Assembly (NCBI RefSeq): GCF_004339565.1
Contig: NZ_SMFZ01000001.1
Span: 2,108,001-2,172,000 of the forward strand
Reading direction: 5' to 3'
DNA: 64,000 nucleotides
Source of the DNA: Pseudonocardia endophytica
GTDB lineage: Bacteria > Actinomycetota > Actinomycetes > Mycobacteriales > Pseudonocardiaceae
Below are positions 34,991 to 42,428 of the stretch, piece by piece; position 1 is the first letter of the stretch, and each line of letters begins with the position of its first letter. The translations under genes and the position numbers were made by a program. Under the pieces are notes generated by a model that saw nothing but the letters and a program-made list of their open reading frames with translations, had not been told where the DNA came from and ran no database searches.

Positions 34991-35018
34991 GGTTTAGCCG
35001 ACCGTTCGTTCCGGGAAT
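34991..35018 (+). promoter_or_regulatory. Possible SigF/SigB-type promoter of the WhiB gene
   Basis: GGTTT at 34991-34995 and GGGAAT at 35013-35018 are 17 bp apart, resembling the GGTTT-N15-17-GGGTA pattern of SigF/SigB-class promoters, and lie 54 bp before the WhiB start. The -10 element has one mismatch, so support is moderate. Confidence 0.4.
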
Positions 35019-35072
35019 CGACCGCCAACGGCGACAACAGCAGGTGCGCGATCGAGACGACGAGGTGACCGC

Positions 35073-35384
35073 GTGAGTGATGTATCCCGGCTCCCCGGAC
35101 CGATGGACGACGAGTGGCAGTGGCAGCGTCTCGGTTCGTGTCGTGGGATGGACAGTGCCGTCTTCTTCCACCCGGACGGTGAGCGCAACCCGTCGCGCTC
35201 CCGTCGGACCGAGAAGGCCAAGCAGGTCTGCCACAGCTGCCCGGTGATGAACGAGTGCCGGCGCTTCGCGCTGGCGAGCCGCGAGCCGTTCGGCGTCTGG
35301 GGTGGCCTCGGGGAGTCCGAGCGCCGCGCGATCCTGGAGCGTCAGGACCTCACCGACGGCCGCGGGATGGCCGCCGCCGGTTAG
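35073..35384 (+). CDS. whiB3: WhiB family iron-sulfur regulator (WhiB3/WhiD type)
   Basis: A 103-residue protein starting at GTG. The four cluster Cys are C23, C53, C56 and C62 (CHSCPVMNEC), with the GVWGG turn at 74-78 and a basic tail. LPGPMDDEWQWQ at the N-terminus and CRGMDSAVFFHPDGERN match WhiB3 of Mycobacterium and WhiD of Streptomyces better than other paralogues. WhiB3 proteins bind a 4Fe-4S cluster, sense redox or NO and bind region 4 of the main sigma factor. A terminator follows. Confidence 0.9.
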   Translation: MSDVSRLPGPMDDEWQWQRLGSCRGMDSAVFFHPDGERNPSRSRRTEKAKQVCHSCPVMNECRRFALASREPFGVWGGLGESERRAILERQDLTDGRGMAAAG

Positions 35385-35400
35385 CCCCCGACAGTCCGAC

Positions 35401-35436
35401 CGGCCCGTCTCCCTGCACCACGAGGGAGGCGGGCCG
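35401..35436. terminator. Terminator after whiB3
   Basis: CGGCCCGTCTCCCT pairs with AGGGAGGCGGGCCG around an 8-nt loop (one T/G pair). It sits between whiB3 and the convergent hypothetical gene. Confidence 0.75.
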
Positions 35437-35461
35437 AGTCATGTCCGCGACGGACCGGACG

Positions 35462-36079
35462 TCAGACGGCGGGTGCGACGGCCACGTCGGCCTCGGTGCC
35501 GCCTTCTCCCGCCCCACCGGCGACGCGCCGGTAGTGCAGCACCGGCAGGCCGTACACCCGGGCCACCCGGCGGACCGCCCGGTCGACGGCGGCCTGCTCG
35601 GCGTCCCGCGCACCCTCGGGTCCGGGGGCCACGCAGAACACCTGGTCCTCGGGGTCGAAACCGATCAGCTCGGACAGCGCGGCGACGAGATCCGGCTCGT
35701 CGGCCTCCTGCACCGGCCAGCGCAGATCCAGGCGGTGCAGGTGCAGGCCGGCCGGGAGCAGCGGCACGGCAGGCACCTCGTCGGCCGGCAACGGGACGGT
35801 GAACCCGGCCAGCAGCTCGTCGGCGACCGCGTACCCGTCCGGTTCGTCGGGGTAGTCGAGTGCGTCCGCCGGCGACGGCGTCCGGGCCGGTTCCGGCGAG
35901 TCCACCCGCGCCACCAGGACGTCGATCTCCTCGGCCGCCGCGACCACCTGCCGAAGGTCGGAGCCCGGATCGAGGACGTCCGCGGCCGTCACCGCTACGG
36001 CAACGAGCCGTCGGGACCGGTCACTCTCCGGAAGAGTTCTCACCGCGTCGACCCCCTCGACCGCCATGCACTGCGCCAC
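35462..36079 (-). CDS. Hypothetical protein
   Basis: A 205-residue protein with no recognised family. It is acidic, without signal peptide or membrane segment, and has Val/Ala-rich alternating beta/alpha patterns (LVAVAVTAADVLD, EEIDVLVARVDS). An internal ATG at 36061 is an equally plausible start. Codon use fits real coding sequence. It converges on whiB3 and lies downstream of the LOV phosphatase gene on the same strand, separated by a hairpin. Confidence 0.6.
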   Translation of the reverse strand: MAQCMAVEGVDAVRTLPESDRSRRLVAVAVTAADVLDPGSDLRQVVAAAEEIDVLVARVDSPEPARTPSPADALDYPDEPDGYAVADELLAGFTVPLPADEVPAVPLLPAGLHLHRLDLRWPVQEADEPDLVAALSELIGFDPEDQVFCVAPGPEGARDAEQAAVDRAVRRVARVYGLPVLHYRRVAGGAGEGGTEADVAVAPAV

Positions 36080-36213
36080 ACGAAGTACAACGGATCCGTC
36101 GCCGAGTGCGCGCGGTGAATTCGCGGCCGTCCGACGAGTGGCGGCAGAGGGTCCGCGAGCGGGCGAGCGTGATCTCCATCCGTGGGCGACGAGTGCCGCT
36201 GCCCGTGTGCGAG

Positions 36214-36230
36214 CGACCGGCTGCCGGTCG
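36214..36230 (-). terminator. Short hairpin downstream of the LOV phosphatase gene
   Basis: CGACCGG-CTG-CCGGTCG is a 7-bp stem, 27 bp beyond the phosphatase stop. It is weak and without a T-run, so only a tentative terminator. Confidence 0.35.
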
Positions 36231-36256
36231 TCTCACTCCCCCGTGTGGAGCAGCCG

Positions 36257-38515
36257 TCAGCGGGCCGTCAGACGGATCGCCAGCAGGGCCACGTCGTCCC
36301 CGAGCTGCTCCGGCAGGCACACCTCGAGCGTGCGCTCGACGACGTCCTCCGGCGACGCGTCGGCGTCCATCGCGGCGACCGTCCGCTCGATGAGCTCGGC
36401 GCGCTCGTCGGCGTCCTCGCCGGCGATGTCGGTGAGGCCGTCGGTGTAGAACACGAGCAGCGAGCCGGGCGCGCAGGTCACGGCCACCTCGTCACGCCGG
36501 GCACCGGAGGCCACCCCGAACTCGGGCACCGCGCCCAGCATCGGCGAGTGGTGGGCGTCCAGGCGCCCGATCGTGCCGTCCGGCTCCCGCAGCAGCGGCG
36601 CCGGGTGACCGGCATTGGCGTAGCTGAGCTCGCGGCTGCCGTCCGCGGCCACCGGGCCGAGCACGGCGTACACGGCCGTCGCCATGGCGGCGATGTCCAG
36701 TCCCTGCACGAGCTGGTCGCAGCGGTCCAGTACGGAACCGGGCGGGTCACCGCCCCACGCGTAGGAGCGCAGCACACCGCGCAGCTGGCCCATCGCGGCC
36801 GCCGCCGACAGGTCGTGGCCGACCACGTCGCCGACCGCGGCGCCGACGTACCCGCCGGGCAGCGGCAGCACGTCGTACCAGTCGCCGCCGACCTGGTTGC
36901 CGTCCTTGCCGACGAGGTAGCGGGCCGCGATCTGCAGGCCGGGCACGTCGGGCACCGCCGGCAGCAGGCTGTGCTGCAGCGTCGCGGCCGCCGCGCGCTC
37001 GACCTCGTAGAGCCGGGCGTTGTCCACGGCCAGGCCCGCCCGGCCGGCGAGGTCCGCGGCGAGGTGCAGGTCACGCTGGCCGTACCGGCTGCCGTACGGG
37101 AACTGCGTGTAGAGCGTGAGCGTGCCGAGCACCCGCCCGCGGGCCCGCAGCGGCACGACCATCGCCGAGCGCAGCCGCAGGCGTTCGTACACCTCGGCCG
37201 CGTCCGGGTCGTCCGGGTACTGGTCGGCACCGGACTCGGGGAGATCGGAGACGAGGTGCGGGCGGCCCGCGCCGGCCGCCGACGCCGCGGACGCGTCGCC
37301 GCGCCCGCCGTGCAGCGGGCCGAACCGCCTGAGCAGCTCCTCGTCGTCGGACTCCCTGGCGGCCACCGCCATCCGCTGGCGGGAGTGGCCGCCGGGGGCG
37401 TCGATCAGGTCCACGGTGGCCAGGTCGGCCAGTTCCGGCACGACGATCCGGGCCAGGCGGGTGCATGCGTCCGCGGTGTCCAGCGCCGCGGTCATCTGCG
37501 TGGTGGCCTCGGCCAGCAGGCGCAGCTGGGCCCGTGCGGCCTCGGCGTCGGCCAGTGCCGCGCGCCGCTCCTGCTCGACGATCACCCGCTCGGTGACGTC
37601 GCTCTGCACGCCGACGAAGTTGACCAGCTCGCCGTCCCCGTCGAGCACCGGGGAGATCGTGATCTGGTTCCAGAACGCGGTGCCGTCGCGGCGGTAGTTG
37701 AGCAGCACTTCGGTGATCGGGCGGCGGTCGTCCAACGCCTCGCGGATCCGCCGCACCGACGCTCGGTCGGTGTTCGGGCCCTGCAGGAAGCGGCAGTTGG
37801 TCCCGACCACCTCCTCCAGCGAGTACCCGGTGAGCCGCTCGAACGACGGGTTCACCCACGCCAGCGGGTCGTCGTCGCTCTGGGCGTCGGAGATCGTGAA
37901 CGACATCTCGGTGGCCAGCACGGCCCGGTCCCGGACGGCGGTCAGGCGGTCCTCGCCCCCCGCGGCCGAGTCGGCGAGCGGCAGCAGCACGGCCAGCGCA
38001 CGGCTCGCGCCGACGCCGCCACCGGTGTCCGGCCCCGAGCCGTTCAGGTCGGGCCCCTTCTGGTCGGGGCCGCCCGCGTCGGCGAGCGCGAACCCGGTGA
38101 CCCAGGCGAGCGTCGTGGTGCCGTCGTCGCCGATGCCCGCGACCAGCGGAGCCCCGCTGTGCAGGGCGACCGGCTCCCCGGTCACGGTCTCGCCCGCGGC
38201 GATCCGCGCCAGCGGCGACGACTCGTCGGCGAACGGCTCGCCGTCGAGGTCGGTCAGCCCGGCCGCGTCCGCCCAGTCCCGGATGGACACCGGCAGACGG
38301 ACCGTCCCGCCGGTCAGCTCGATCCCGGTCGCGTTGGCGTACACGACCTGCCGCTCACGGACGTCGAGCATGAGCACCGCGACCGATGCGCTGTGCAGCA
38401 CGTGCGGCATGGCCGACGTGCTCGGGGTCGCCCCCATGCTCTCGGTGGAGGTCGCGACCGCCTGGTCGACGGCGCGGTCCACCGCGTCGCCCGGAGGGGC
38501 GGCCGGACCGGTCAT
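36257..38515 (-). CDS. PAS-LOV-GAF-SpoIIE (PP2C-type) phosphatase, putative blue-light-controlled sigma regulator
   Basis: A 752-residue protein from the ATG at 38515 (an in-frame ATG at 38566 adds 17). Order: a PAS-like domain (about 35-145); a LOV domain (about 205-312) with GTNCRFLQGPNTD placing the photo-adduct Cys at 241, YRRDGTAFWNQITISPV with its flavin-binding Asn, and FVGVQSDVTE with the signalling Gln near 304; a GAF domain (about 335-505); and a SpoIIE/PP2C phosphatase (about 510-750) with GGDWYDVLPLPGG, VGDVVGHD, YTDGLTD and GDDVALL metal motifs. Blue light probably forms a flavin-Cys adduct that alters dephosphorylation of STAS antagonists. It is divergent from an antagonist-RsbW-sigma operon. 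Confidence 0.88.
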   Translation of the reverse strand: MTGPAAPPGDAVDRAVDQAVATSTESMGATPSTSAMPHVLHSASVAVLMLDVRERQVVYANATGIELTGGTVRLPVSIRDWADAAGLTDLDGEPFADESSPLARIAAGETVTGEPVALHSGAPLVAGIGDDGTTTLAWVTGFALADAGGPDQKGPDLNGSGPDTGGGVGASRALAVLLPLADSAAGGEDRLTAVRDRAVLATEMSFTISDAQSDDDPLAWVNPSFERLTGYSLEEVVGTNCRFLQGPNTDRASVRRIREALDDRRPITEVLLNYRRDGTAFWNQITISPVLDGDGELVNFVGVQSDVTERVIVEQERRAALADAEAARAQLRLLAEATTQMTAALDTADACTRLARIVVPELADLATVDLIDAPGGHSRQRMAVAARESDDEELLRRFGPLHGGRGDASAASAAGAGRPHLVSDLPESGADQYPDDPDAAEVYERLRLRSAMVVPLRARGRVLGTLTLYTQFPYGSRYGQRDLHLAADLAGRAGLAVDNARLYEVERAAAATLQHSLLPAVPDVPGLQIAARYLVGKDGNQVGGDWYDVLPLPGGYVGAAVGDVVGHDLSAAAAMGQLRGVLRSYAWGGDPPGSVLDRCDQLVQGLDIAAMATAVYAVLGPVAADGSRELSYANAGHPAPLLREPDGTIGRLDAHHSPMLGAVPEFGVASGARRDEVAVTCAPGSLLVFYTDGLTDIAGEDADERAELIERTVAAMDADASPEDVVERTLEVCLPEQLGDDVALLAIRLTAR

Positions 38516-38656
38516 CGGATCCCAGGACACACGTCCGACACTAGTGGGTGCCGGCAGCCGGGGCATCGGGCCCGGACCGGACTCGCCGGGCCGTCCGTGG
38601 CGCGCTCCCGCTATCCTCGCGCGGGCGTCTCCCGCCGTTCCCGCCGCTCCCCGGAG

Positions 38657-39061
38657 GTGATCACGCTGCTCGGATCCGCATCGACCCAGCCCGACGGGGC
38701 CGGCGAGCTCAGCGCGTCACTGTCCACCCCGCGGACCGGCCTCTCGGTGCTCAGCGTGACCGGCGAGATCGACACGCTGACGGCACCGCAGCTGTCCACC
38801 GCGCTCGACGAGCTGCTGGCGGTACCGGACGGCGACCTCGCGATCGACCTGGACGGGGTCACGTTCCTCGCCTCCAGCGGGCTCGGCGTCCTGATCCACG
38901 CCGCCCGGAACGCCGCACGCGGGAACCGGATGCTCTACGTCGTCGTGTCCAACCGGGCCGTGCTGCGCCCGCTCGAGGTCACCGGGTCCTCGCAGCTGTT
39001 CACGATCATCCCGGCGGTCGACGACGTGCCGGACCCGGCGAGCGCGTCGGAGATCACCTGA
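38657..39061 (+). CDS. STAS domain anti-sigma factor antagonist (RsbV-like)
   Basis: A STAS protein of about 130 residues: VLSVTGEIDTLTAPQLSTAL, then LDGVTFLASSGLGVLIHAA with the phospho-Ser in ASSGL. The start is uncertain. The only GTG (38657) is embedded in GGAGGTGATC, an ideal Shine-Dalgarno; an unusual CTG at 38666 would have proper spacing. It sits between the divergent LOV phosphatase and the RsbW/sigma pair, so it is the obvious RsbV of this module: phosphorylated by the kinase, dephosphorylated by the phosphatase. Confidence 0.88.
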   Translation: MITLLGSASTQPDGAGELSASLSTPRTGLSVLSVTGEIDTLTAPQLSTALDELLAVPDGDLAIDLDGVTFLASSGLGVLIHAARNAARGNRMLYVVVSNRAVLRPLEVTGSSQLFTIIPAVDDVPDPASASEIT

Positions 39062-39144
39062 ACCGCGGGGACCGAGCACGCATGATCCCCCTACATCCGC
39101 CATCGGGCGGACCGACCGTCCCCAGCACCAGGAAGGACCAGCGC

Positions 39145-39561
39145 GTGTCACAGGAGGAGATCCCGAGCGAACCCGCCGCCGCGGCGGGTTCGTCCACCGT
39201 CGAGGTACGGACAGCCGCCAGCCCGGCGCTGATCCCGACCGTGCGCGCCGTGGCCTCCGACCTGGCCGCCCGGGCCGACTTCGACCTGGACGCGATCTCC
39301 GATCTGCGGATGGCCGTCGACGAGGCGTGCGCGACGCTCGTCGGGCTGGCCGGCGACGGGTCCGACCTGCGCTGCACGTTCGACGTGCAGGGCGACCGGA
39401 TCGCGGTCGCGGCCGAGGTCCGCCCCGCGCCCGGTTCCGACCTGCCGACCGACAGCTTCGGGTGGCGTGTGCTGCAGACGCTGGCGGACAAGGTCGACGT
39501 CGACCGCACCGACGGCACGCTGCGCATCCGCCTGCACAAACTCGGCGGTCCGGCCCTGTGA
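39145..39561 (+). CDS. RsbW-type anti-sigma factor serine kinase
   Basis: From the GTG at 39145 (after AGGAAGGA) this is 138 residues; an ATG at 39082 would add 21. It is a GHKL ATPase of the SpoIIAB/RsbW family: LRMAVDEACATLV is the N-box (Asn replaced by Thr, as often in actinobacterial members) and FGWRVLQTLADKVDV the G2-like region. It binds and silences the sigma factor encoded next and phosphorylates STAS antagonists. The stop overlaps the sigma gene start by 4 bp, enforcing stoichiometry. Confidence 0.88.
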   Translation: MSQEEIPSEPAAAAGSSTVEVRTAASPALIPTVRAVASDLAARADFDLDAISDLRMAVDEACATLVGLAGDGSDLRCTFDVQGDRIAVAAEVRPAPGSDLPTDSFGWRVLQTLADKVDVDRTDGTLRIRLHKLGGPAL

Positions 39562-40322
39562 CGTCCGATCCCGAGTACGAGCACCTCACTCCGCTGCTCC
39601 AGGAGTACGCCGAGCTCGACGAGGGCGACCCGCGCCGCGAGGCGCTGCGCGACCGCCTGGTCACCGGTTACCTCCCGGTCGCCCAGCACATCGCGCGTCG
39701 CTTCAACCACCGCGGCGAGCCGCTGGACGACCTCACCCAGGTCGCGACCGTCGGACTGATCAACGCGATCGACCGGTTCGACCCGGGCAAGGGCGGCGAG
39801 TTCTTCTCGTTCGCCGTCCCGACGATCTCGGGTGAGGTCCGCAGGCACTTCCGCGACCAGAGCTGGTCGATGCGCGTGCCCCGGCGGCTGAAGGACATGC
39901 ACGTGTCGATCAACGCCGCGGTGTCCGAGCTCTCCCAGTCGCTCGGCAGGGCACCCCGCCCGAGCGAGATCGCGGAACGGCTGGACCTGCCGGTGAACGA
40001 GGTTCTGGAGGGGCTGGAGGCCGCCGAGGCGTACCGCAGCTCGTCGCTGGACGAGATGCTGTCCTCCGAGGACGGGAGCGCGACGGTCGGCGAGCTCGTC
40101 GGGGAGGCGGACGACGAGCTCGACCGCGTCGACTACCGGGAGGCCCTGCGCCCGTTGCTCGCAGAGCTCAACCCGCGCGAGCGGACGATCGTGATGCTGC
40201 GGTTCTTCGGCAACCTGACCCAGACCCAGATCGCGGACGAGGTGGGCATCTCGCAGATGCACGTGTCCCGGTTGCTCGCGCAGACCCTCACGCGGCTGCG
40301 CGACCGGCTGGACCCCGAGTAG
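39558..40322 (+). CDS. SigB/SigF/SigG family RNA polymerase sigma factor
   Basis: A 254-residue group 3 sigma factor. Region 2 has LPVAQHIARRFNHRGEPLDD, then DLTQVATVGLINAIDRFDP; region 3 is VRRHFRDQSWSMRVPRRLKD; region 4 is LNPRERTIVMLRFFGNLTQT followed by IADEVGISQMHVSRLL. It is closest in type to actinobacterial SigF (general stress, sporulation). It overlaps the kinase gene, completing an antagonist-kinase-sigma operon. Possible targets include whiB3, which has a SigF-like promoter. Confidence 0.92.
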   Translation: MTSDPEYEHLTPLLQEYAELDEGDPRREALRDRLVTGYLPVAQHIARRFNHRGEPLDDLTQVATVGLINAIDRFDPGKGGEFFSFAVPTISGEVRRHFRDQSWSMRVPRRLKDMHVSINAAVSELSQSLGRAPRPSEIAERLDLPVNEVLEGLEAAEAYRSSSLDEMLSSEDGSATVGELVGEADDELDRVDYREALRPLLAELNPRERTIVMLRFFGNLTQTQIADEVGISQMHVSRLLAQTLTRLRDRLDPE

Positions 40323-40335
40323 ACGGGAGACTGCG

Positions 40336-41538
40336 ATGAGCGGTGGAGTACCGGAGCACGTCCTGGTCGTCGGGGCCGGGCTCGGCGGGGTCCGGACGGT
40401 GGAGGGTCTGCGGTCGGCCGGGTACGAGGGCCGGATCAGCCTGGTCGGGGCGGAGGAGCACCTCCCCTACGACCGGCCGCCGCTGTCCAAGCAGTACCTG
40501 GCCGGCGAGTGGGACCGGTCCAAGCTGGACCTGACCGACGACGAGAAGGCCGCCGAGCTCGGTGTCCGTACCCACCTGGGCCGCCGCGCCGTCGCCTGGC
40601 GGCCCGGGGAGATCGAGCTGTCCGACTCGTCGACCCTGCACGCCGACGCGATCGTGCTCGCCCCGGGCGTGACGTCGCGGACGCTGCCGGGCCAGCCGGA
40701 CTCGGCGCACGTGCTGCGCACCGTGGAGGAGTCCGACGCGCTGCGGGAGGCGATCGCGGGCGCCGGGTCGATGCTGCTCGTCGGCGCCGGGTTCGTCGGC
40801 GCGGAGGTGGCGTCGACGGCGCACGACGCCGGTGTGGACGTCACCGTGCTGGAGGTCGCGCCGACGCCGATGGCGCGGGTGCTCGGCGAGGACGTCGGTG
40901 CACTGACCGCGCGCCTGATCTCCGAGTCCGGGGTGTCGTTGCGGTGCGGCGTGTCGATCGCGTCGCTGGACGCCGCGGGCGCCGTGCTCGACGACGGCTC
41001 CCGGCTGGACGCCGACGTGCTCGTCGTCGGCATCGGCGGGCAGCTGGACCTCGGCTGGCTGGACGGCACCGGCCTCGACCTGTCCGGCGGCATCCCCTGC
41101 GACGCGCGGGGACGGGTCGAGGGGCTCGACGGCGTGTGGGCGCTCGGCGACGCGGCCGCCTGGACCGACCCGTTGCACGGCGACCGGGTGCGCCACGAGC
41201 ACTGGACGTCGGCGACCACGCAGGCGACTGTCGTGGCGCGGGACATCGCGGGCGCCGAGCCGCCGCCCGCCACCGTGCCCTACTTCTGGTCCGACCAGTT
41301 CGGGCTCAAGATCCAGCTGCTCGGGCGCCCTGACGTCGCCGACGAGGTCCTGCCGCTGCACGGCGACGGCGTCGACGGCGGGCCGGTCAAGGGCACGGTG
41401 GTCGGTTACCTGCGCGACGGTGCGCTGGTCGCCGTCGTCGGCTTCGGTGCGGCACGGCGGATCATGCGGTACCGCAAGCCGTTGCTCGACGGCCTGTCCC
41501 GCGACGCCGTGCTGGAGTTCCGGGACTCGCTGGGGTGA
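40336..41538 (+). CDS. NAD(P)/FAD-dependent ferredoxin/rubredoxin reductase
   Basis: A 400-residue protein. FAD Rossmann motif VLVVGAGLGGVRTVEGLRSA, then EEHLPYDRPPLSKQYLAGEW (typical of oxygenase-coupled reductases such as CamA and BphA4), NAD motif LLVGAGFVGAEVASTAHDAG and C-terminal VWALGDAAAW. It passes electrons from NAD(P)H to a ferredoxin, often for a cytochrome P450 or Rieske oxygenase. No ferredoxin or P450 lies nearby. The 13-bp gap suggests it may be read with the sigma operon. Confidence 0.9.
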   Translation: MSGGVPEHVLVVGAGLGGVRTVEGLRSAGYEGRISLVGAEEHLPYDRPPLSKQYLAGEWDRSKLDLTDDEKAAELGVRTHLGRRAVAWRPGEIELSDSSTLHADAIVLAPGVTSRTLPGQPDSAHVLRTVEESDALREAIAGAGSMLLVGAGFVGAEVASTAHDAGVDVTVLEVAPTPMARVLGEDVGALTARLISESGVSLRCGVSIASLDAAGAVLDDGSRLDADVLVVGIGGQLDLGWLDGTGLDLSGGIPCDARGRVEGLDGVWALGDAAAWTDPLHGDRVRHEHWTSATTQATVVARDIAGAEPPPATVPYFWSDQFGLKIQLLGRPDVADEVLPLHGDGVDGGPVKGTVVGYLRDGALVAVVGFGAARRIMRYRKPLLDGLSRDAVLEFRDSLG

Positions 41539-41547
41539 CGCCCGTCG

Positions 41548-41769
41548 TCAGCGGAAGATCGCGCGGATCACCAGCAGACCGACGACGGCACCGACCCCGA
41601 TCAGGCTGTACTTGACCTTCGGGTCGGCCAGCCTCTCGGCGATCTGCTCCTTGCCGCCCTCGATCAGGGTCTTCGGGTTGGCACGCTCGGCGAGCGCGTC
41701 CAGGCTCTCGGCCAGCGCGTCCCGGGTCTTCTCGATGTCGCTCTGGATGTTCTCGGGGTCGCGGGCCAC
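41548..41769 (-). CDS. DUF3618 family membrane protein
   Basis: A 73-residue protein from a GTG behind GAGGGAG. DIEKTRDALAESLDALAER is the DUF3618 amphipathic helix, and a single C-terminal membrane helix (YSLIGVGAVVGLLVIRAIF) follows. It is common in actinobacteria, often beside phage-holin-superfamily proteins, but its function is unestablished. It converges on the reductase gene and is divergent from bcp. Confidence 0.82.
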   Translation of the reverse strand: MARDPENIQSDIEKTRDALAESLDALAERANPKTLIEGGKEQIAERLADPKVKYSLIGVGAVVGLLVIRAIFR

Positions 41770-41889
41770 GACGTCTCCCTCGCTCGGCGGTCTGCTCGAT
41801 CCGGCACACCGTAGCCACCGGCGGGCACGGTCGCGCGTCTCGGGTGAGGTGCCGGAGTGTCGGAACGCGGCCGGTGGCAGTCTGGCCCC

Positions 41890-42357
41890 ATGAGCACCCG
41901 GCTGAGCGCGGGCGACACAGCCCCCGACTTCACCCTCGACGACGCCGACGGCAACACGGTCTCGCTGTCCGACCACCGCGGCCGCAAGGTGATCGTCTAC
42001 TTCTACCCGGCCGCGAGCACGCCCGGCTGCACGAAGGAGGCCTGCGACTTCCGGGACAACCTGGCCGACCTGGTCGGCGCCGGGATCGACGTCATCGGCA
42101 TCTCCCCGGACAAGCCGGCGAAGCTGGCGAAGTTCCGCGACGCGGAGGGCCTGACGTTCCCGCTGCTCTCCGACCCGTCGAAGGAGACGCTCCAGGCCTG
42201 GGGCGCGTTCGGCGAGAAGACGATGTACGGCAAGACCGTCACCGGCGTCATCCGCTCCACGTTCCTGGTGGGCGAGGACGGCACGATCGAGGACGCGCAG
42301 TACAACGTCCGCGCCACCGGGCACGTCGCGAAGCTCCGCAAGGACTGGAAGGTCTGA
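41890..42357 (+). CDS. bcp: Thioredoxin-dependent peroxiredoxin (BCP/PrxQ)
   Basis: A 155-residue protein. The peroxidatic Cys is in YPAASTPGCTKEACDFRDN, with a second Cys five residues on as resolving partner, the atypical 2-Cys PrxQ arrangement. DTAPDFTLDDADGNTVSLSD and SDPSKETLQAWGAFGEK are typical. It reduces H2O2 and organic hydroperoxides in the cytoplasm. It is monocistronic, followed by a perfect palindrome. Confidence 0.93.
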   Translation: MSTRLSAGDTAPDFTLDDADGNTVSLSDHRGRKVIVYFYPAASTPGCTKEACDFRDNLADLVGAGIDVIGISPDKPAKLAKFRDAEGLTFPLLSDPSKETLQAWGAFGEKTMYGKTVTGVIRSTFLVGEDGTIEDAQYNVRATGHVAKLRKDWKV

Positions 42358-42366
42358 GCGGCGGAG

Positions 42367-42402
42367 TTGTCCACAGACCTGTAAGAAGGTCTTACAGGTC
42401 TG
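42367..42402. promoter_or_regulatory. DnaA-box-like 9-mer plus perfect 13-bp palindrome
   Basis: TTGTCCACA (42367-42375) equals the actinobacterial DnaA-box consensus. It abuts CAGACCTGTAAGA/TCTTACAGGTCTG (42374-42386 and 42390-42402), a perfect hairpin with a 3-nt loop and much lower GC than its surroundings. It may terminate bcp, act as operator of the HNH gene, or be a binding or cleavage site for that endonuclease. It is a single box and not an origin. Confidence 0.6.
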
Positions 42403-42428
42403 GGGATCTCTTCCCTAGCGTCGAGGGC

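Noticed and set aside
32122..35037. Very long minus-strand open frames opposite selA/selB
   Set aside because: High-GC third-position bias creates antisense frames; they are Arg/Ser/Pro-rich with no domains, while the plus strand encodes SelA and SelB.
42367..42375. Replication origin suggested by a DnaA-box match
   Set aside because: Only one box, no dnaA, dnaN or AT-rich cluster nearby.
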